Shown one piece after another: positions 17,407 to 26,352 of a stretch of 64,000 nucleotides of DNA (within the stretch, counting starts at the first letter, position 1; each line of letters begins with the position of its first letter). Both the position numbers and the translations under genes were made by a program. The notes under the pieces are model-generated. The model was not told the DNA's origin. It made no database searches and saw only the letters and a program-made list of their open reading frames with translations. This DNA is from Gammaproteobacteria bacterium. GTDB lineage: Bacteria; Pseudomonadota; Gammaproteobacteria; Pseudomonadales; Azotimanducaceae. The stretch covers positions 1-64,000 of the forward strand of contig JAPPGK010000119.1 in NCBI GenBank assembly GCA_028821405.1, read 5' to 3'.

Positions 17407-19260
17407 ATGCGTGCATATGCGCACAAGCGGTCAAAGGGCCACGGCAGTCACCCATTGGCGGGCGGCATGCTGAGCCTGCTAGGTCTCGCCGCTGGCGCCG
17501 CCGAGCTTGAGTTCAGCCACGGGCTCTCGCTGCTGCACGAGCTGAAGTACGGTCCCGACTTCAATCATTTCGAGTACGTCAACCCGGACGCGCCAAAGGG
17601 CGGCATGGTGACGTTCTCCTCTGGGGAGGACATCCGCAACTTCGCCGGCGAGTTCGACAACACGGTCTCGGCACCACCCGGCTACGCGCGGATCTACGAC
17701 ACCCTGATCGTCCGTTCCGGCGACGAGCTGGGCGGCTTCTACGGTCGCCTCGCGGCAGGAGTCGCGGTAACGGACGACCGCCTGACGCTCGTATTCCGCC
17801 TGCATCCCGAAGCCCGGTTCCACGACGGCGAACCGGTGACTGCGGAGGATGTCAAGTTCACTTTCGATTGGGCCCTCTCGACGATTGACGGCGGCCTGGT
17901 GCTGTCGTGGATAGACGCCGTGGAAGTGACCGGCGAGCGGGAGGCGCGCGTCCACCTCAAGGAGACGCTCAAGGACTCCCATCTCCGTTTCCTGACCGCC
18001 GAGCCGCGCATCCTTCCGGAGCATCATTGGCGGGGCAGAAACCCATCCCAGACGACCCTTGTCGAGCCCGTCGGCAGCGGACCCTATCGGATCAAGCGCT
18101 GGGCTCGAGACCACATCACCTACCATCGCGTCGAGGACTACTGGGGACGGAACTTGCCGGTGACGCGGGGCCTCTACAACTTCGACGAACTCCACTACGA
18201 CGTCTACCGGGATGCAACCGTCCTGCGGGAGTCGTTGCGCAAGGGGCTAGTCGACTACTACGTCGAGAACGATGTTCGACATTGGGCGGGGAGCTACGAC
18301 ACGCCCGCAGCCCGTGAGGGTTTCCTGCGGCGTGGCGAGGTCACCCGCCGCGTGGCGGCGGGAATGAAGACCGCCATCGGCCTCAACAGCAAACGTCCGC
18401 CGTTCGACGACGTCCGAGTGCGCGAGGCGCTCACCGTCGCGTTCGACTTCGATTGGCTGAACCGCGCTCTACACGCCGGTGCCTACCAACCCGCGTTCAG
18501 CTACTTCCCGAACAGCGCCTTCGGCGCGACGGGGCTGCCGACGCCGGGCGAGGTCGCCCTGCTCGCGCCGTTGCGCGATGCGATCGATCCGCGGGTTTTC
18601 TCCGAGCCTTTCGACCTCCCCGCGTCAGGCGGCCGGGGCTATGGTCGCCAAGCGCTATCGAAGGCCCAGGCCCTGCTCGCGGAAGCCGGCTGGCAAGTCC
18701 TCGGCGACCGCCTGGTCGACGCGGCGGGCGAGCCATTCGAGATCGAGTTCATCGCCCGCAACATCGACCAGCAGCGAATCCTGATCCCCTACACCCAAGC
18801 GCTCAAAAGGCTTGGCATCGAGGCGAGCATCCGCCTCGTGGAGGTCGCCCAGTTCATCCGCCTCATCCGATCACGCGAGTTCGACGCCATCGTGCGCCAA
18901 CTCGTGCTTCCGCTGCCGCCGATGGCCCTCCTGCCCTTCCAGTTCTCATCCGCAGCCGCGAGCCAACCGATGACGTCCAATCTGACCGGGGTGGACGACC
19001 CCGCCATCGACGCCCTGATCGACCACGCCCTCAACGCCACCAACATGGACGCTATGGTTGCCGCCTGCCGGGCCCTCGACAGGGTGTTGCTTCGTGGCTA
19101 CTACCACATACCGCTGGAGGCGTTCGGGGATACTCGCATCGTGTACTGGGACCGGTTCGGCCAACCGGACACCGACGCGCTGGCCATCTACGAGTCGCCC
19201 GCGCCGGACTCCTGGTGGTACGACCCCAACAAGGCCGAACCCACACCCGGGGCCAGGTAA
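17407..19260 (+). CDS. YejA-like extracellular solute-binding protein (family 5, peptide ABC transport)
   Basis: 617 residues. The N-terminus to about residue 33 is a signal-peptide-like stretch (GMLSLLGLAAGAAELEF), followed by HGLSLLHELKYGPDFNHF and YVNPDAPKGG, which are typical of YejA-type periplasmic oligopeptide-binding proteins. The SBP_bac_5 domain (EARFHDGEPVTAEDVKF) covers most of the rest. Such proteins deliver peptides or peptide-like antibiotics to a YejBEF permease/ATPase. No permease or ATPase gene is next to it, so the partner must lie elsewhere. ATG 17407 is chosen as it gives a complete signal peptide; ATG 17467 is possible. Confidence 0.88.
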   Translation: MRAYAHKRSKGHGSHPLAGGMLSLLGLAAGAAELEFSHGLSLLHELKYGPDFNHFEYVNPDAPKGGMVTFSSGEDIRNFAGEFDNTVSAPPGYARIYDTLIVRSGDELGGFYGRLAAGVAVTDDRLTLVFRLHPEARFHDGEPVTAEDVKFTFDWALSTIDGGLVLSWIDAVEVTGEREARVHLKETLKDSHLRFLTAEPRILPEHHWRGRNPSQTTLVEPVGSGPYRIKRWARDHITYHRVEDYWGRNLPVTRGLYNFDELHYDVYRDATVLRESLRKGLVDYYVENDVRHWAGSYDTPAAREGFLRRGEVTRRVAAGMKTAIGLNSKRPPFDDVRVREALTVAFDFDWLNRALHAGAYQPAFSYFPNSAFGATGLPTPGEVALLAPLRDAIDPRVFSEPFDLPASGGRGYGRQALSKAQALLAEAGWQVLGDRLVDAAGEPFEIEFIARNIDQQRILIPYTQALKRLGIEASIRLVEVAQFIRLIRSREFDAIVRQLVLPLPPMALLPFQFSSAAASQPMTSNLTGVDDPAIDALIDHALNATNMDAMVAACRALDRVLLRGYYHIPLEAFGDTRIVYWDRFGQPDTDALAIYESPAPDSWWYDPNKAEPTPGAR

Positions 19261-19390
19261 CCCACTTCCACCTAGGACGCGGCGGCATATGCAGCCGGAC
19301 ACTTCGAACCCACGACCAGCACGAGCGTCCATTTCGGCATCGCGTCCTCCTTCAGTCCACCGAGTCTTTTCTTTTCGCAGCCGAGCCGCT

Positions 19391-21486
19391 TCACCGCGCC
19401 GCTGCCCCGCGCAGCCGTTCCGGCGTCATCGGAAGGTCGCGAATCCGTATCCCCGAAGCGACGAAAACGGCGTTGGCTAGCGCACCGGAGGTCGGGCCGA
19501 CGGTGGCTTCCCCCGCGCCGAGCGGATCGAGTTCTGGGCGATCGAGCAACACGGTCTCGATCTCGGGAACCTCGCTGAACCGCAGGATCGGGTAGCTCGA
19601 CCAGTCGCGGCTGGTGACTGCACCATCGGCGTCGAACGATACCGCTTCCTTCAGGCACCACGACAGGGCCTGAACGGCACCACCCTCCAGTTGGTTGGTG
19701 AGCCCGTCCGGGTCGATGACGCGCGTCCGGCGTCGGCGGCGATCCAGAGTCTCGGGATGCGAATCCGGGCCGTCTCCTCATCGACTGACACTTCCGCGAC
19801 GACGGCCGCGCAGCACTGGCGGTTCTTGTACCGTGCGAGCCCAAGGCCGCGATTGCCCGCCAAGCCGCCGCACAGATCGAGGACCGCTTCCAAGACCGCC
19901 GTGGCCCGCGGATCGTGTTGGAGGTGGCGCCGTCGGAAATCCGCCGGGTCCTTGCCTGCCGCATGCGCCAGTTCGTCCATGAACGACTCGATGGCGAACA
20001 CGTTGCCGTGCGCCCCCAGACCGCGCAACGCAGACGTTCGCACCGGTGCATTTGCGACGAAGTGCTTGGTCACCTCCTGGTTCGGAAACGAATAGATCGG
20101 CAAGGCGTTGCGGTGGATGCCGACCTCGGCACCCAGCGCCGGTCTTGCCGGCGTCGGCTCGAACGGTTCGGCCAAGAAGCGCGCCGCGAGCAGGTCTACC
20201 CCGGGTGCGCGGGGCGATGGACGGGCAACGTGGGTGAATCCGTAGACGTCGTGCGTCCACTCGGCTATGCCGCCGCCCGCTTCCAGGCTCGCGCCCATCT
20301 CAATGTGCATCGCCGGGCCCAAGGGCTCGAAGCCGTGCTCGTCTTCCCGCGACCACTTCAGCAAGACACGCTGACCCGGCAGGGCCCGAGCGATCAGTGC
20401 CGCGTCCAGAGCGGCGTCGTCGGCACCGTTGTGGCCATAGCAGCCTGCGCCCGCCACGTGGCGAATCTCGATCGCGTCCGGGTCGATGCCGAGCACTCGC
20501 GCGATGACATGGCGCAACGGTTCGATTCCCTGGCTCGAACATTCGATCTCCAATGCGCCGTCTCGCCAAGCCGCGACGGCGGCCGATGGTGCGATTGACG
20601 CGTGCATCAGGAAGGGACGCGAATACGCCGCCCGATGTGTGGTGGCCATTCGCCTGCGCGGTGTCGGACTCGGCACACCGTTTCGCAGCGGAAACGCCGC
20701 CGCCGGCTCGCGACGGGATTCGTCGAGGTCGACCCCCCGCGGTGCCGGTCCAATCCGGCGCCACCGCGCATGGCCGGCGACGCGTCGTGCCAGGCGCTCG
20801 GCCTCGAATTCGACCGGGTGCGCCACGGCCACGAAGCTGCCGTCGACGACCAACCGTCCCGGCGCGGCCACGTCGAGGTCGAGTTCGGTCAGCCGGTGGC
20901 GAAGCGAAGGCGGTCGCACCACGCGGGCGTGCAATTCCGCTTCGGCGTCGTGAACGAATGCGGGGCCCGTTGCCTTGGCAAGGATGTCGATGCGACGCTG
21001 TCCATCGTGTCCCACCAACCGATACGCCTTCGGCGCTTTTTCGGGCGTTCGGTGCCGGATCTCGAAGTCGAACGGTTGATCGGCGAGGTCCCAGTAGGTC
21101 AAACGCTCGTTGACGCCCTCCCCGCCGAGCTCGCCGTCCGCCACCGTCACCTCGTCTGCCGCCAACCCCAGTCGGGCCGCGGCCCGTTGGAGCAGCAGGC
21201 GGCGGGCCCAAGCACTCGCTTGGCGCAGTGCCGCGCCGCTGGTCTCGATGGACATGGACCCGGCCGTCACGCCTTCGTTCGGCGTGTGTCCGGTGTGCGC
21301 GGACACCACCTGCACCCGTCGTCGCGCAACGTCGAGTTCCTCGGCGACGATGGTCCCGAGCGCCGAGAGAATGCCCTGTCCGATCTCGACCTTGCCGGTA
21401 AAGGCGATCACGTCGCCGTCGCCGGTTAGGCGAATCCATCGATCCAGGGACGGCGTCGCGGCGAGGGCGTGGGGCAGCGGCGTCAT
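19391..21486 (-). pseudogene. Molybdopterin-binding large subunit of an aldehyde/isoquinoline oxidoreductase, frameshifted near the C-terminus
   Basis: Large subunit of a xanthine-dehydrogenase-family molybdenum hydroxylase of the IorB type, partner of the 2Fe-2S protein encoded just upstream with a 4-bp overlap. An intact frame runs from 21486 down to 19651 (611 residues). It carries family motifs such as GKVEIGQGILSALGTIVAEELDV and SALRGLGAHGNVFAIESF. At about 19722-19728 the repeat CGCGCG shifts the frame: DAGR is followed by ASSTRT instead of VIDPDG. In the shifted frame the proper family ending (VIDPDGLTNQLEGGAVQALS ... GAGEATVGPTSGALANAVF) continues to a TGA at 19391, about 110 residues further. 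The total of 2096 bp is not a multiple of three. It is either a recent inactivating +2/-1 indel or a sequencing error. Confidence 0.85.
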
Positions 21487-21926
21487 TCGCCCCCCAGGTC
21501 AACTAGGGCGCGGAGCACACGCGGGTGACTGCCGCAGCGGCACAACTGCGAGTCGAGCGCAGCGGCGATCTCGGCCCGTGCCGGCTTCGGATTGGATCGA
21601 AAAAGGGCTTCTGCAGCCACGACGATGCCCGGCAGGCAGTGCCCGCACTGCGTTGCATTGGCGTCGACCAAGGCTCGACGGACCGGAGTATCCAAGCCTG
21701 CGGCGGTCTCCACATGCCGACCTTCCACCGCGCCGGCTGGGAGCGTACAGGCATACGCCGGTTCGCCGTCGACGAGCACGCGGCAGGCACCGCATAGCTC
21801 GCCTCCGCACCCGAGTTTGGGTGTCATGTCGCCGACGGTTGGACTTCGCAACACGTAGAGGAGCGGCGTGTCGCGGTCGCCGCTGTCGAACTGCGCGGCA
21901 TCGCCGTTGAGCCGGAAAGGGATCAC
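21483..21926 (-). CDS. 2Fe-2S small subunit of an IorAB-type molybdenum hydroxylase
   Basis: About 147 residues. It carries two [2Fe-2S] clusters that pass electrons from the molybdenum site: a plant-type ferredoxin motif (KLGCGGELCGACRV ... YAC) and the C-terminal QCGHC ... LCRCG motif. No FAD subunit gene is present, so electrons probably go to a cytochrome or another acceptor, as in isoquinoline 1-oxidoreductase. GTG 21926 gives MIPFRLNGDA, the normal N-terminus; a GTT-GGG earlier and a TTG at 22010 are alternatives but weaker. The stop overlaps the ATG of the large subunit. Confidence 0.85.
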   Translation of the reverse strand: MIPFRLNGDAAQFDSGDRDTPLLYVLRSPTVGDMTPKLGCGGELCGACRVLVDGEPAYACTLPAGAVEGRHVETAAGLDTPVRRALVDANATQCGHCLPGIVVAAEALFRSNPKPARAEIAAALDSQLCRCGSHPRVLRALVDLGGE

Positions 21927-22047
21927 CCCAACACTCTGCCGGACTCGGCGCGGCGGCGGCAAGTCCAGCAAGGCCTGGGACGGGGCTGGGCAAAACGGGC
22001 TGCCCGTCAAGGCGGCGGGTTTGGTTGCGCGAGGAACCGTAGCGAGT

Positions 22048-22056
22048 TGCTACACT
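22048..22056 (+). promoter_or_regulatory. Candidate extended -10 promoter for the alpha/beta-hydrolase-domain gene
   Basis: TGCTACACT, an extended -10, about 30 nt before ATG 22086. It lies in the divergent gap between the 2Fe-2S gene and this gene. No matching -35 at 17 bp is convincing. Confidence 0.35.
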
Positions 22057-22085
22057 CGATGTGCAACGGGGAATGGGGGATTCGG

Positions 22086-23465
22086 ATGAATGCCAGAACG
22101 ATGTGGCGGGTGCTCTGCATCTGCGCCGGGGTCGCGGCAAACGCCGGAACGTTGTCGGGGCCGGTTACCGGCGGCGAACGCGGCAGTCCGTTTGCCGCGG
22201 TGGATGTCGCAGACCACGGGTATCTGACCGAGGAGTACTTTCTGGAGGGCCAGGCAACCGCCTACGAACTGGCCGACGGAACGCACACCCCGGACGGTCA
22301 GTGGAAAACGCGGCCGGCCGATGACAAGGCGGACTTCAAGACGCGCCTCTTGGTGGTCCGGCCCAAGGATCCCGCCGTGTTCAACGGTACGGCAATCGTG
22401 TTCTGGCTGAACGTGACAGCGGGTTTCGAACTCGGCTCCGCCTCAGCCGAAGCGCTGCGCGGCTATGCGTGGGTGGGCGTATCGGCGCAGAAGATCGGCA
22501 TCGACGGCTTCCCGCAGAATCCCCAGGGGCTGAAAGCCTGGGACGGCGAGCGCTACGGTGCCCTCGTTCACCCGGGCGATGCGTATTCCTACGACATCTT
22601 CACCCAGGCCGCCGTGGCAGTCGGTCCGGATCGCCCTCGCGACGGCTTGGACCCCATGGGCGGCCTGGCGGTCGAGCGGCTGATCGCGGTGGGCGCTTCG
22701 CAGTCCGCCGGACGTCTGCGCAGCTATATCAATGGCGTTCACCAATGGACCGGCGTGTTCCACGGCTACATACCGTTCATCGACTTCGGCCGCCCCGTGG
22801 CGTTCGGCTCGGATCTCGCCGGTCAGCGCCGGGGCAGCCCCGCCTCGATCCGAGCGGATCTCGACGTCCCCGTCATCGTCGTGAACTCCGAAACCGAGGT
22901 GACCAGCTACTACGGCGTGCGGGAAGCCGACTCCGAGCGGTTCCGGCTCTGGGAGGTCGCGGGCACCTCGCACGTATCCGTGCCAAGGCCCGCGGCAGCC
23001 ACCGAGGGCGGCTCGAACTGGATGTCCTATTCGCCGGTATACAACGCCGCGATCCGGCACCTGCACCACTGGATAGAGGACGGTGTCGAACCACCGGCAA
23101 TGCCGCGCGTCGAGGTCACGCCCGGCGTACCCCGCCCCGAAGTCGTACGCGATGAACACGGCAACGCCGTGGGGGGCATTCGCTTGCCGGATATCGCCGT
23201 GCCGACCGCCGCGCACAGCGGCTTCGGAACGCGGCGCGAAGGATCGAGGTTCGGCTTCCTCTATGGCACCGCCAAGGACTTCGACGCCGAGCAACTTGCC
23301 GAGTTGTACCCGGATAGCGAGCGCTACCTCGAGGCGTGGAACGCCGCGCTCGACCGTGCGATCGAACAAGGCATGGTTCTACCCGAGGACGCGGGCCCAA
23401 TGCGCGAACAAGCGGCAGCTTGGGCCAAGCGGCTGGACGGCGACGAGGCGGACGAGACGCCATAG
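22086..23465 (+). CDS. Alpha/beta hydrolase domain protein of unknown substrate, probably secreted
   Basis: 459 residues. The N-terminal 25 or so resemble a signal peptide (TMWRVLCICAGVAANAGT). The remainder matches the alpha/beta-hydrolase-domain family often annotated without function: nucleophile Ser in VGASQSAGRLRSY, an acidic residue after VVNSETEV, and His in AGTSHVSVPRP. Esterase or lipase-type activity is likely, but I see nothing that tells the substrate. It is divergent from the molybdenum-hydroxylase pair and followed by a MetR-like regulator 168 bp downstream. Confidence 0.8.
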   Translation: MNARTMWRVLCICAGVAANAGTLSGPVTGGERGSPFAAVDVADHGYLTEEYFLEGQATAYELADGTHTPDGQWKTRPADDKADFKTRLLVVRPKDPAVFNGTAIVFWLNVTAGFELGSASAEALRGYAWVGVSAQKIGIDGFPQNPQGLKAWDGERYGALVHPGDAYSYDIFTQAAVAVGPDRPRDGLDPMGGLAVERLIAVGASQSAGRLRSYINGVHQWTGVFHGYIPFIDFGRPVAFGSDLAGQRRGSPASIRADLDVPVIVVNSETEVTSYYGVREADSERFRLWEVAGTSHVSVPRPAAATEGGSNWMSYSPVYNAAIRHLHHWIEDGVEPPAMPRVEVTPGVPRPEVVRDEHGNAVGGIRLPDIAVPTAAHSGFGTRREGSRFGFLYGTAKDFDAEQLAELYPDSERYLEAWNAALDRAIEQGMVLPEDAGPMREQAAAWAKRLDGDEADETP

Positions 23466-23487
23466 CGTCGGAGGCGCGGCAACGACT

Positions 23488-23588
23488 GTAGGGGACGGGC
23501 CCGCCCCGCCCCGGCGCCTTCGGGCGCATCATAGTCGAACGGGCACGTTGTGACCCCGCGCCCGCGGGCGCGTTAGGGTCGCCCCTAC
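23488..23588. repeat. GC-rich palindromic intergenic element (REP- or MITE-like)
   Basis: A 101-bp element with perfect 7-bp terminal inverted repeats GTAGGGG / CCCCTAC. Inside are a hairpin GCGCC-TTCG-GGCGC with a UUCG-type loop and a 16-bp perfect palindrome CGCGCCCGCGGGCGCG. It fills the gap after the alpha/beta hydrolase gene and may also act as its terminator. It is present once in this window. Confidence 0.4.
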
Positions 23589-23633
23589 GCCGCCCGTGTG
23601 TCAGTATATTTCGTTGGCACGCCGGGAGACGCC

Positions 23634-24590
23634 ATGCACCACATCGAGCTGCGCCATCTTCGAACCGTCGCGGCGCTGCGGGGCGCGAGCACGCTCGTGG
23701 AAGCCGCGGAACGCGTCTACCTGACGCAATCGGCGCTGTCGCATCAGCTCAAGGATCTCGAGGAGCGATTGGGCTGCACGCTGTTCATCCGCAAGACCCG
23801 CCCGATGCGGTTCACATCGGCGGGCAAGCGCTTGCTGCAACTCGCGGACGAGGTTCTGCCCCTCGTGCAAACGGCTTCGCTGGACCTTGCCCGGCTTGCC
23901 GGCGGGCATTCGGGACGCCTGCACATGTCCATCGAATGCCACAGTTGCTTCGAGTGGTTGCTTCCCGCCATCAACGCCTACCGGGAGGACTGGCCGGAGG
24001 TGGAACTGGACATCTCGGGGGGGTTCCACTTCCAGCCCCTGCCCGCCCTGCTGCGGGGCGACCTTGATCTCGTGGTCACCGCCGACCCCATCGAGGAGCC
24101 GGGGCTCGCCTACCTGCCGCTGTTCGGCTACGAAGCCCAGATGGCGCTGGCCGCGGACCACCGGCTGACCGAAAAGGAGTGGATCGACCCCGGCGATGTG
24201 GCCGATGAAACACTGATCACGTACCCCATCGACCGTTCGCGGCAGGACATTTTCACCCGGTTCCTGGACCCTGCTGGCATCGAACCCGCGCGGGTTCGGA
24301 CGGCGGAACTCACGCCCATGATGGTGCAGCTGGTCGCGAGCGGCCGCGGCGTTTGCTGCCTGCCGAACTGGGCGCTGCACGAATACATCGAACGCGACTA
24401 CGTCGTTGCCCGTTCGCTGGGCGAAGAAGGCATCTGGCCCAATCTCTATGCCGCCGTGCGCACGGAGCAACGCGACGCACCGTACATCGCGGCCTTCGTC
24501 GCGCTAGCCAAAGACACCTGCTACCAGAACCTCGTCGGCATCGGTCCCACCGACTCCGAACTCGAAGAGGCCGACACCGAGAACGGCTGA
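23634..24590 (+). CDS. LysR-family transcriptional regulator, MetR-like
   Basis: 318 residues. N-terminal winged HTH at about 4-64 (TLVEAAERVYLTQSALSHQ) followed by the co-inducer-binding domain. The stretches IECHSCFEWLLPAINAYRE and LITYPIDRSRQDIFTRF are characteristic of MetR, the homocysteine-responsive activator of methionine synthesis genes. No met gene is adjacent, so a MetR role rests on sequence resemblance only. ATG 23634 gives the usual MHHIELRHLRT start. Confidence 0.85.
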   Translation: MHHIELRHLRTVAALRGASTLVEAAERVYLTQSALSHQLKDLEERLGCTLFIRKTRPMRFTSAGKRLLQLADEVLPLVQTASLDLARLAGGHSGRLHMSIECHSCFEWLLPAINAYREDWPEVELDISGGFHFQPLPALLRGDLDLVVTADPIEEPGLAYLPLFGYEAQMALAADHRLTEKEWIDPGDVADETLITYPIDRSRQDIFTRFLDPAGIEPARVRTAELTPMMVQLVASGRGVCCLPNWALHEYIERDYVVARSLGEEGIWPNLYAAVRTEQRDAPYIAAFVALAKDTCYQNLVGIGPTDSELEEADTENG

Positions 24591-24611
24591 CCCGGGGTTC
24601 GTCGCCGGACT

Positions 24612-25205
24612 CTAGGGCACAAGCACGTCCTCGCGCCAGGATTGCCCGTCGAAGGCATAGTGTCGTCGATCATGCACGCCGTCCTCGGTATCGAGATCAA
24701 GGCGCTCGACGCTCTCAGCCAACAACCTGAAGCCGACCGCCGACTCGGGTGCCGAGGCCGGTTCGGGGCCGTGGAGAAGATCCACCAGCGCCTCGCGACT
24801 GTCGATGACGCTGCTCTGCGCGTGGTCCTCGTAAAGCCAGTCCATGCGTTTGGGGATCGGCGGCCGCAACTGCCAACTGGCCCGCACCAAACCCTGCGGA
24901 AGCTGCTCCAGCGAACAGCGCAGACGGTATTGGACGGCAAGGCTCGGCAGGTAGACCACGATGGCGACAGTGGACGATTGGCGAAACTCCCGGAACTTGG
25001 GGCTCGTACTGTTCACGAAGAGCCCGAAGCTCGGCGGTCCCGAAAGCGCGGGCTCAAGATCGCGCAGAACCATCGTTCGGGCTTCGGGTTCGCCGGCGTC
25101 GACCGTGGCGACCACGCACAGGTTCGCCATGGGATCGGCGCGCTCGGCCGCACGAGCGCGGTCTTCGCGGAGTAGCGCGACCGGATCGGGGGCGTCGGCG
25201 TTCAA
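24612..25205 (-). CDS. Pyridoxamine-5'-phosphate-oxidase-family (PNPOx-like) flavin protein
   Basis: 197 residues with the split-barrel FMN-binding fold: MANLCVVATVDAGEPEARTMVLRDL, FVNSTSPKFRE and SSTVAIVVYLPS. The C-terminal PNPOx signature (RLxP) is not evident, so pyridoxal phosphate synthesis is unlikely; general FMN-dependent oxidase or reductase activity is possible. The TTG start at 25205 overlaps the stop of the upstream hydrolase gene by 4 bp (TTGA), the overlap style used repeatedly in this genome; ATG 25133 is the alternative and would drop the first 24 residues. Confidence 0.75.
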   Translation of the reverse strand: MNADAPDPVALLREDRARAAERADPMANLCVVATVDAGEPEARTMVLRDLEPALSGPPSFGLFVNSTSPKFREFRQSSTVAIVVYLPSLAVQYRLRCSLEQLPQGLVRASWQLRPPIPKRMDWLYEDHAQSSVIDSREALVDLLHGPEPASAPESAVGFRLLAESVERLDLDTEDGVHDRRHYAFDGQSWREDVLVP

Positions 25206-26095
25206 AAACTCGGTGCGACCCCCCGCTCGCTCTGTTCCACGATGGCAATCCACCGCCCCTCGCTGATGAAGCCCGATCCCCACTCCGACCAACGCCCGAA
25301 ACCGTTGCGCTTCAGATCGTCGAGCGTGCCGTCGGCCATGGCCTTGCGCACGATGTCGGCGCTTTCGCGGATCACCTCCAGAGCCAGGCGCAGTTCATCC
25401 ACGCCGCCCAGCGGGCCATGACCGGGAATGACCTGCGTGTCCGCGGGGACCATGTCGAGAACGGCCTCGATGTTGGCGACGAACCCCGCCACCGAACCGC
25501 CGCTGGCCACGTCCACGAACGGAAACCGACCACTGAAGAAGTGGTCGCCCATATGGATGACACCCGCGTTCTTGAACCACACCACCGAGTCGCCGTCGGT
25601 GTGTCCGGTCGGCAGATGGATCACGTCGATGTCGTCGCCGTTGAAGTGAATGCGAACCCGGTCCTGGTACGTCACTACCGGCAGGGCAACCGCCGGCGCT
25701 TGGCCAGACGCCAACCGGGTGCGAACGTTCTCGTGGGCCACGATGAGGCCGGTTCGGCCGAAATGCGCATTGCCGCCCGTGTGGTCGCCGTGGAAGTGCG
25801 TGTTCAGGATGAAGCGAGGCGCCGCGCCGCCGAGCACCACGATCGCGGCCTCGATACGACCGGCAAGCGGCGCGAACTGATCGTCGACGATGAGCACGCC
25901 GTCATCGCCGACACTCACGCCGATGTTGCCCCCGGCGCCCTCGAGCATGTGGACCGCGCCCGCGACATGGGTTGCCTTGATCTCGACGCCACCGAAGGGA
26001 TCCGCCGGGCCGGCCAGGGCGACGCGACAGGCGAAGACGGCGACGAGAACGGACAGGGCGATCGTCGGTGCCAACCTCGGACCACCGCGTCTCAT
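25202..26095 (-). CDS. Exported MBL-fold (metallo-beta-lactamase superfamily) hydrolase
   Basis: 297 residues. It begins with a signal peptide (APTIALSVLVAVFACRVALA). The metal-binding motif is H100-x-H102-x-D104-H105 (NTHFHGDH), with further ligands in LPTGHTDGDS and HMGDHFF. The family includes quinoprotein-relay-like SoxH and subclass-B lactamase-like hydrolases; the substrate is not known. It overlaps the 58-residue membrane protein gene upstream (ATGA) and the PNPOx-like gene downstream (TTGA), so the three form one translation-coupled unit. Confidence 0.88.
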   Translation of the reverse strand: MRRGGPRLAPTIALSVLVAVFACRVALAGPADPFGGVEIKATHVAGAVHMLEGAGGNIGVSVGDDGVLIVDDQFAPLAGRIEAAIVVLGGAAPRFILNTHFHGDHTGGNAHFGRTGLIVAHENVRTRLASGQAPAVALPVVTYQDRVRIHFNGDDIDVIHLPTGHTDGDSVVWFKNAGVIHMGDHFFSGRFPFVDVASGGSVAGFVANIEAVLDMVPADTQVIPGHGPLGGVDELRLALEVIRESADIVRKAMADGTLDDLKRNGFGRWSEWGSGFISEGRWIAIVEQSERGVAPSF

Positions 26096-26268
26096 TCGTC
26101 GACGTCCTCGTCCGATTTCGCGTCGTCGCCCTCCCCACGACGGCGCAGTTCCGCGATGTCGCGCTGGATCTCGCTCAATCGATAGAGCACGTCAGGCAGT
26201 TGATCGACGATGCGCCAGGCGAAATAGGCCGTGGCGCCGGCGGCTAGAAATACGAGGAACTCCATCAT
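26092..26268 (-). CDS. Small single-pass membrane protein
   Basis: 58 residues: N-terminal hydrophobic segment MMEFLVFLAAGATAYFAWR, then a charged tail rich in Arg, Asp and Glu that may form a short coiled coil. Not assignable to a family by eye. The evidence for a gene is the ATGA overlap with the MBL-fold gene and the lack of any other feature here. Start is ATG 26268 or the adjacent ATG 26265. Confidence 0.65.
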   Translation of the reverse strand: MMEFLVFLAAGATAYFAWRIVDQLPDVLYRLSEIQRDIAELRRRGEGDDAKSDEDVDE

Positions 26269-26285
26269 GGTCGGGCCTCCGGAAC

Positions 26286-26307
26286 AAGAAAAACGCCTGC
26301 GGGCAGG
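26286..26307 (-). terminator. Weak intrinsic terminator between sixA and the small membrane protein gene
   Basis: Reading the minus strand, CCTGCCCGCAGG forms a short stem and is followed by CGTTTTTCTT. It would separate sixA transcription from the next operon. The stem is only 4-5 bp. Confidence 0.35.
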
Positions 26308-26352
26308 TTAACCGTGATTCGGTTGCCGCCACAACACGACGTTTTTTTGCCG

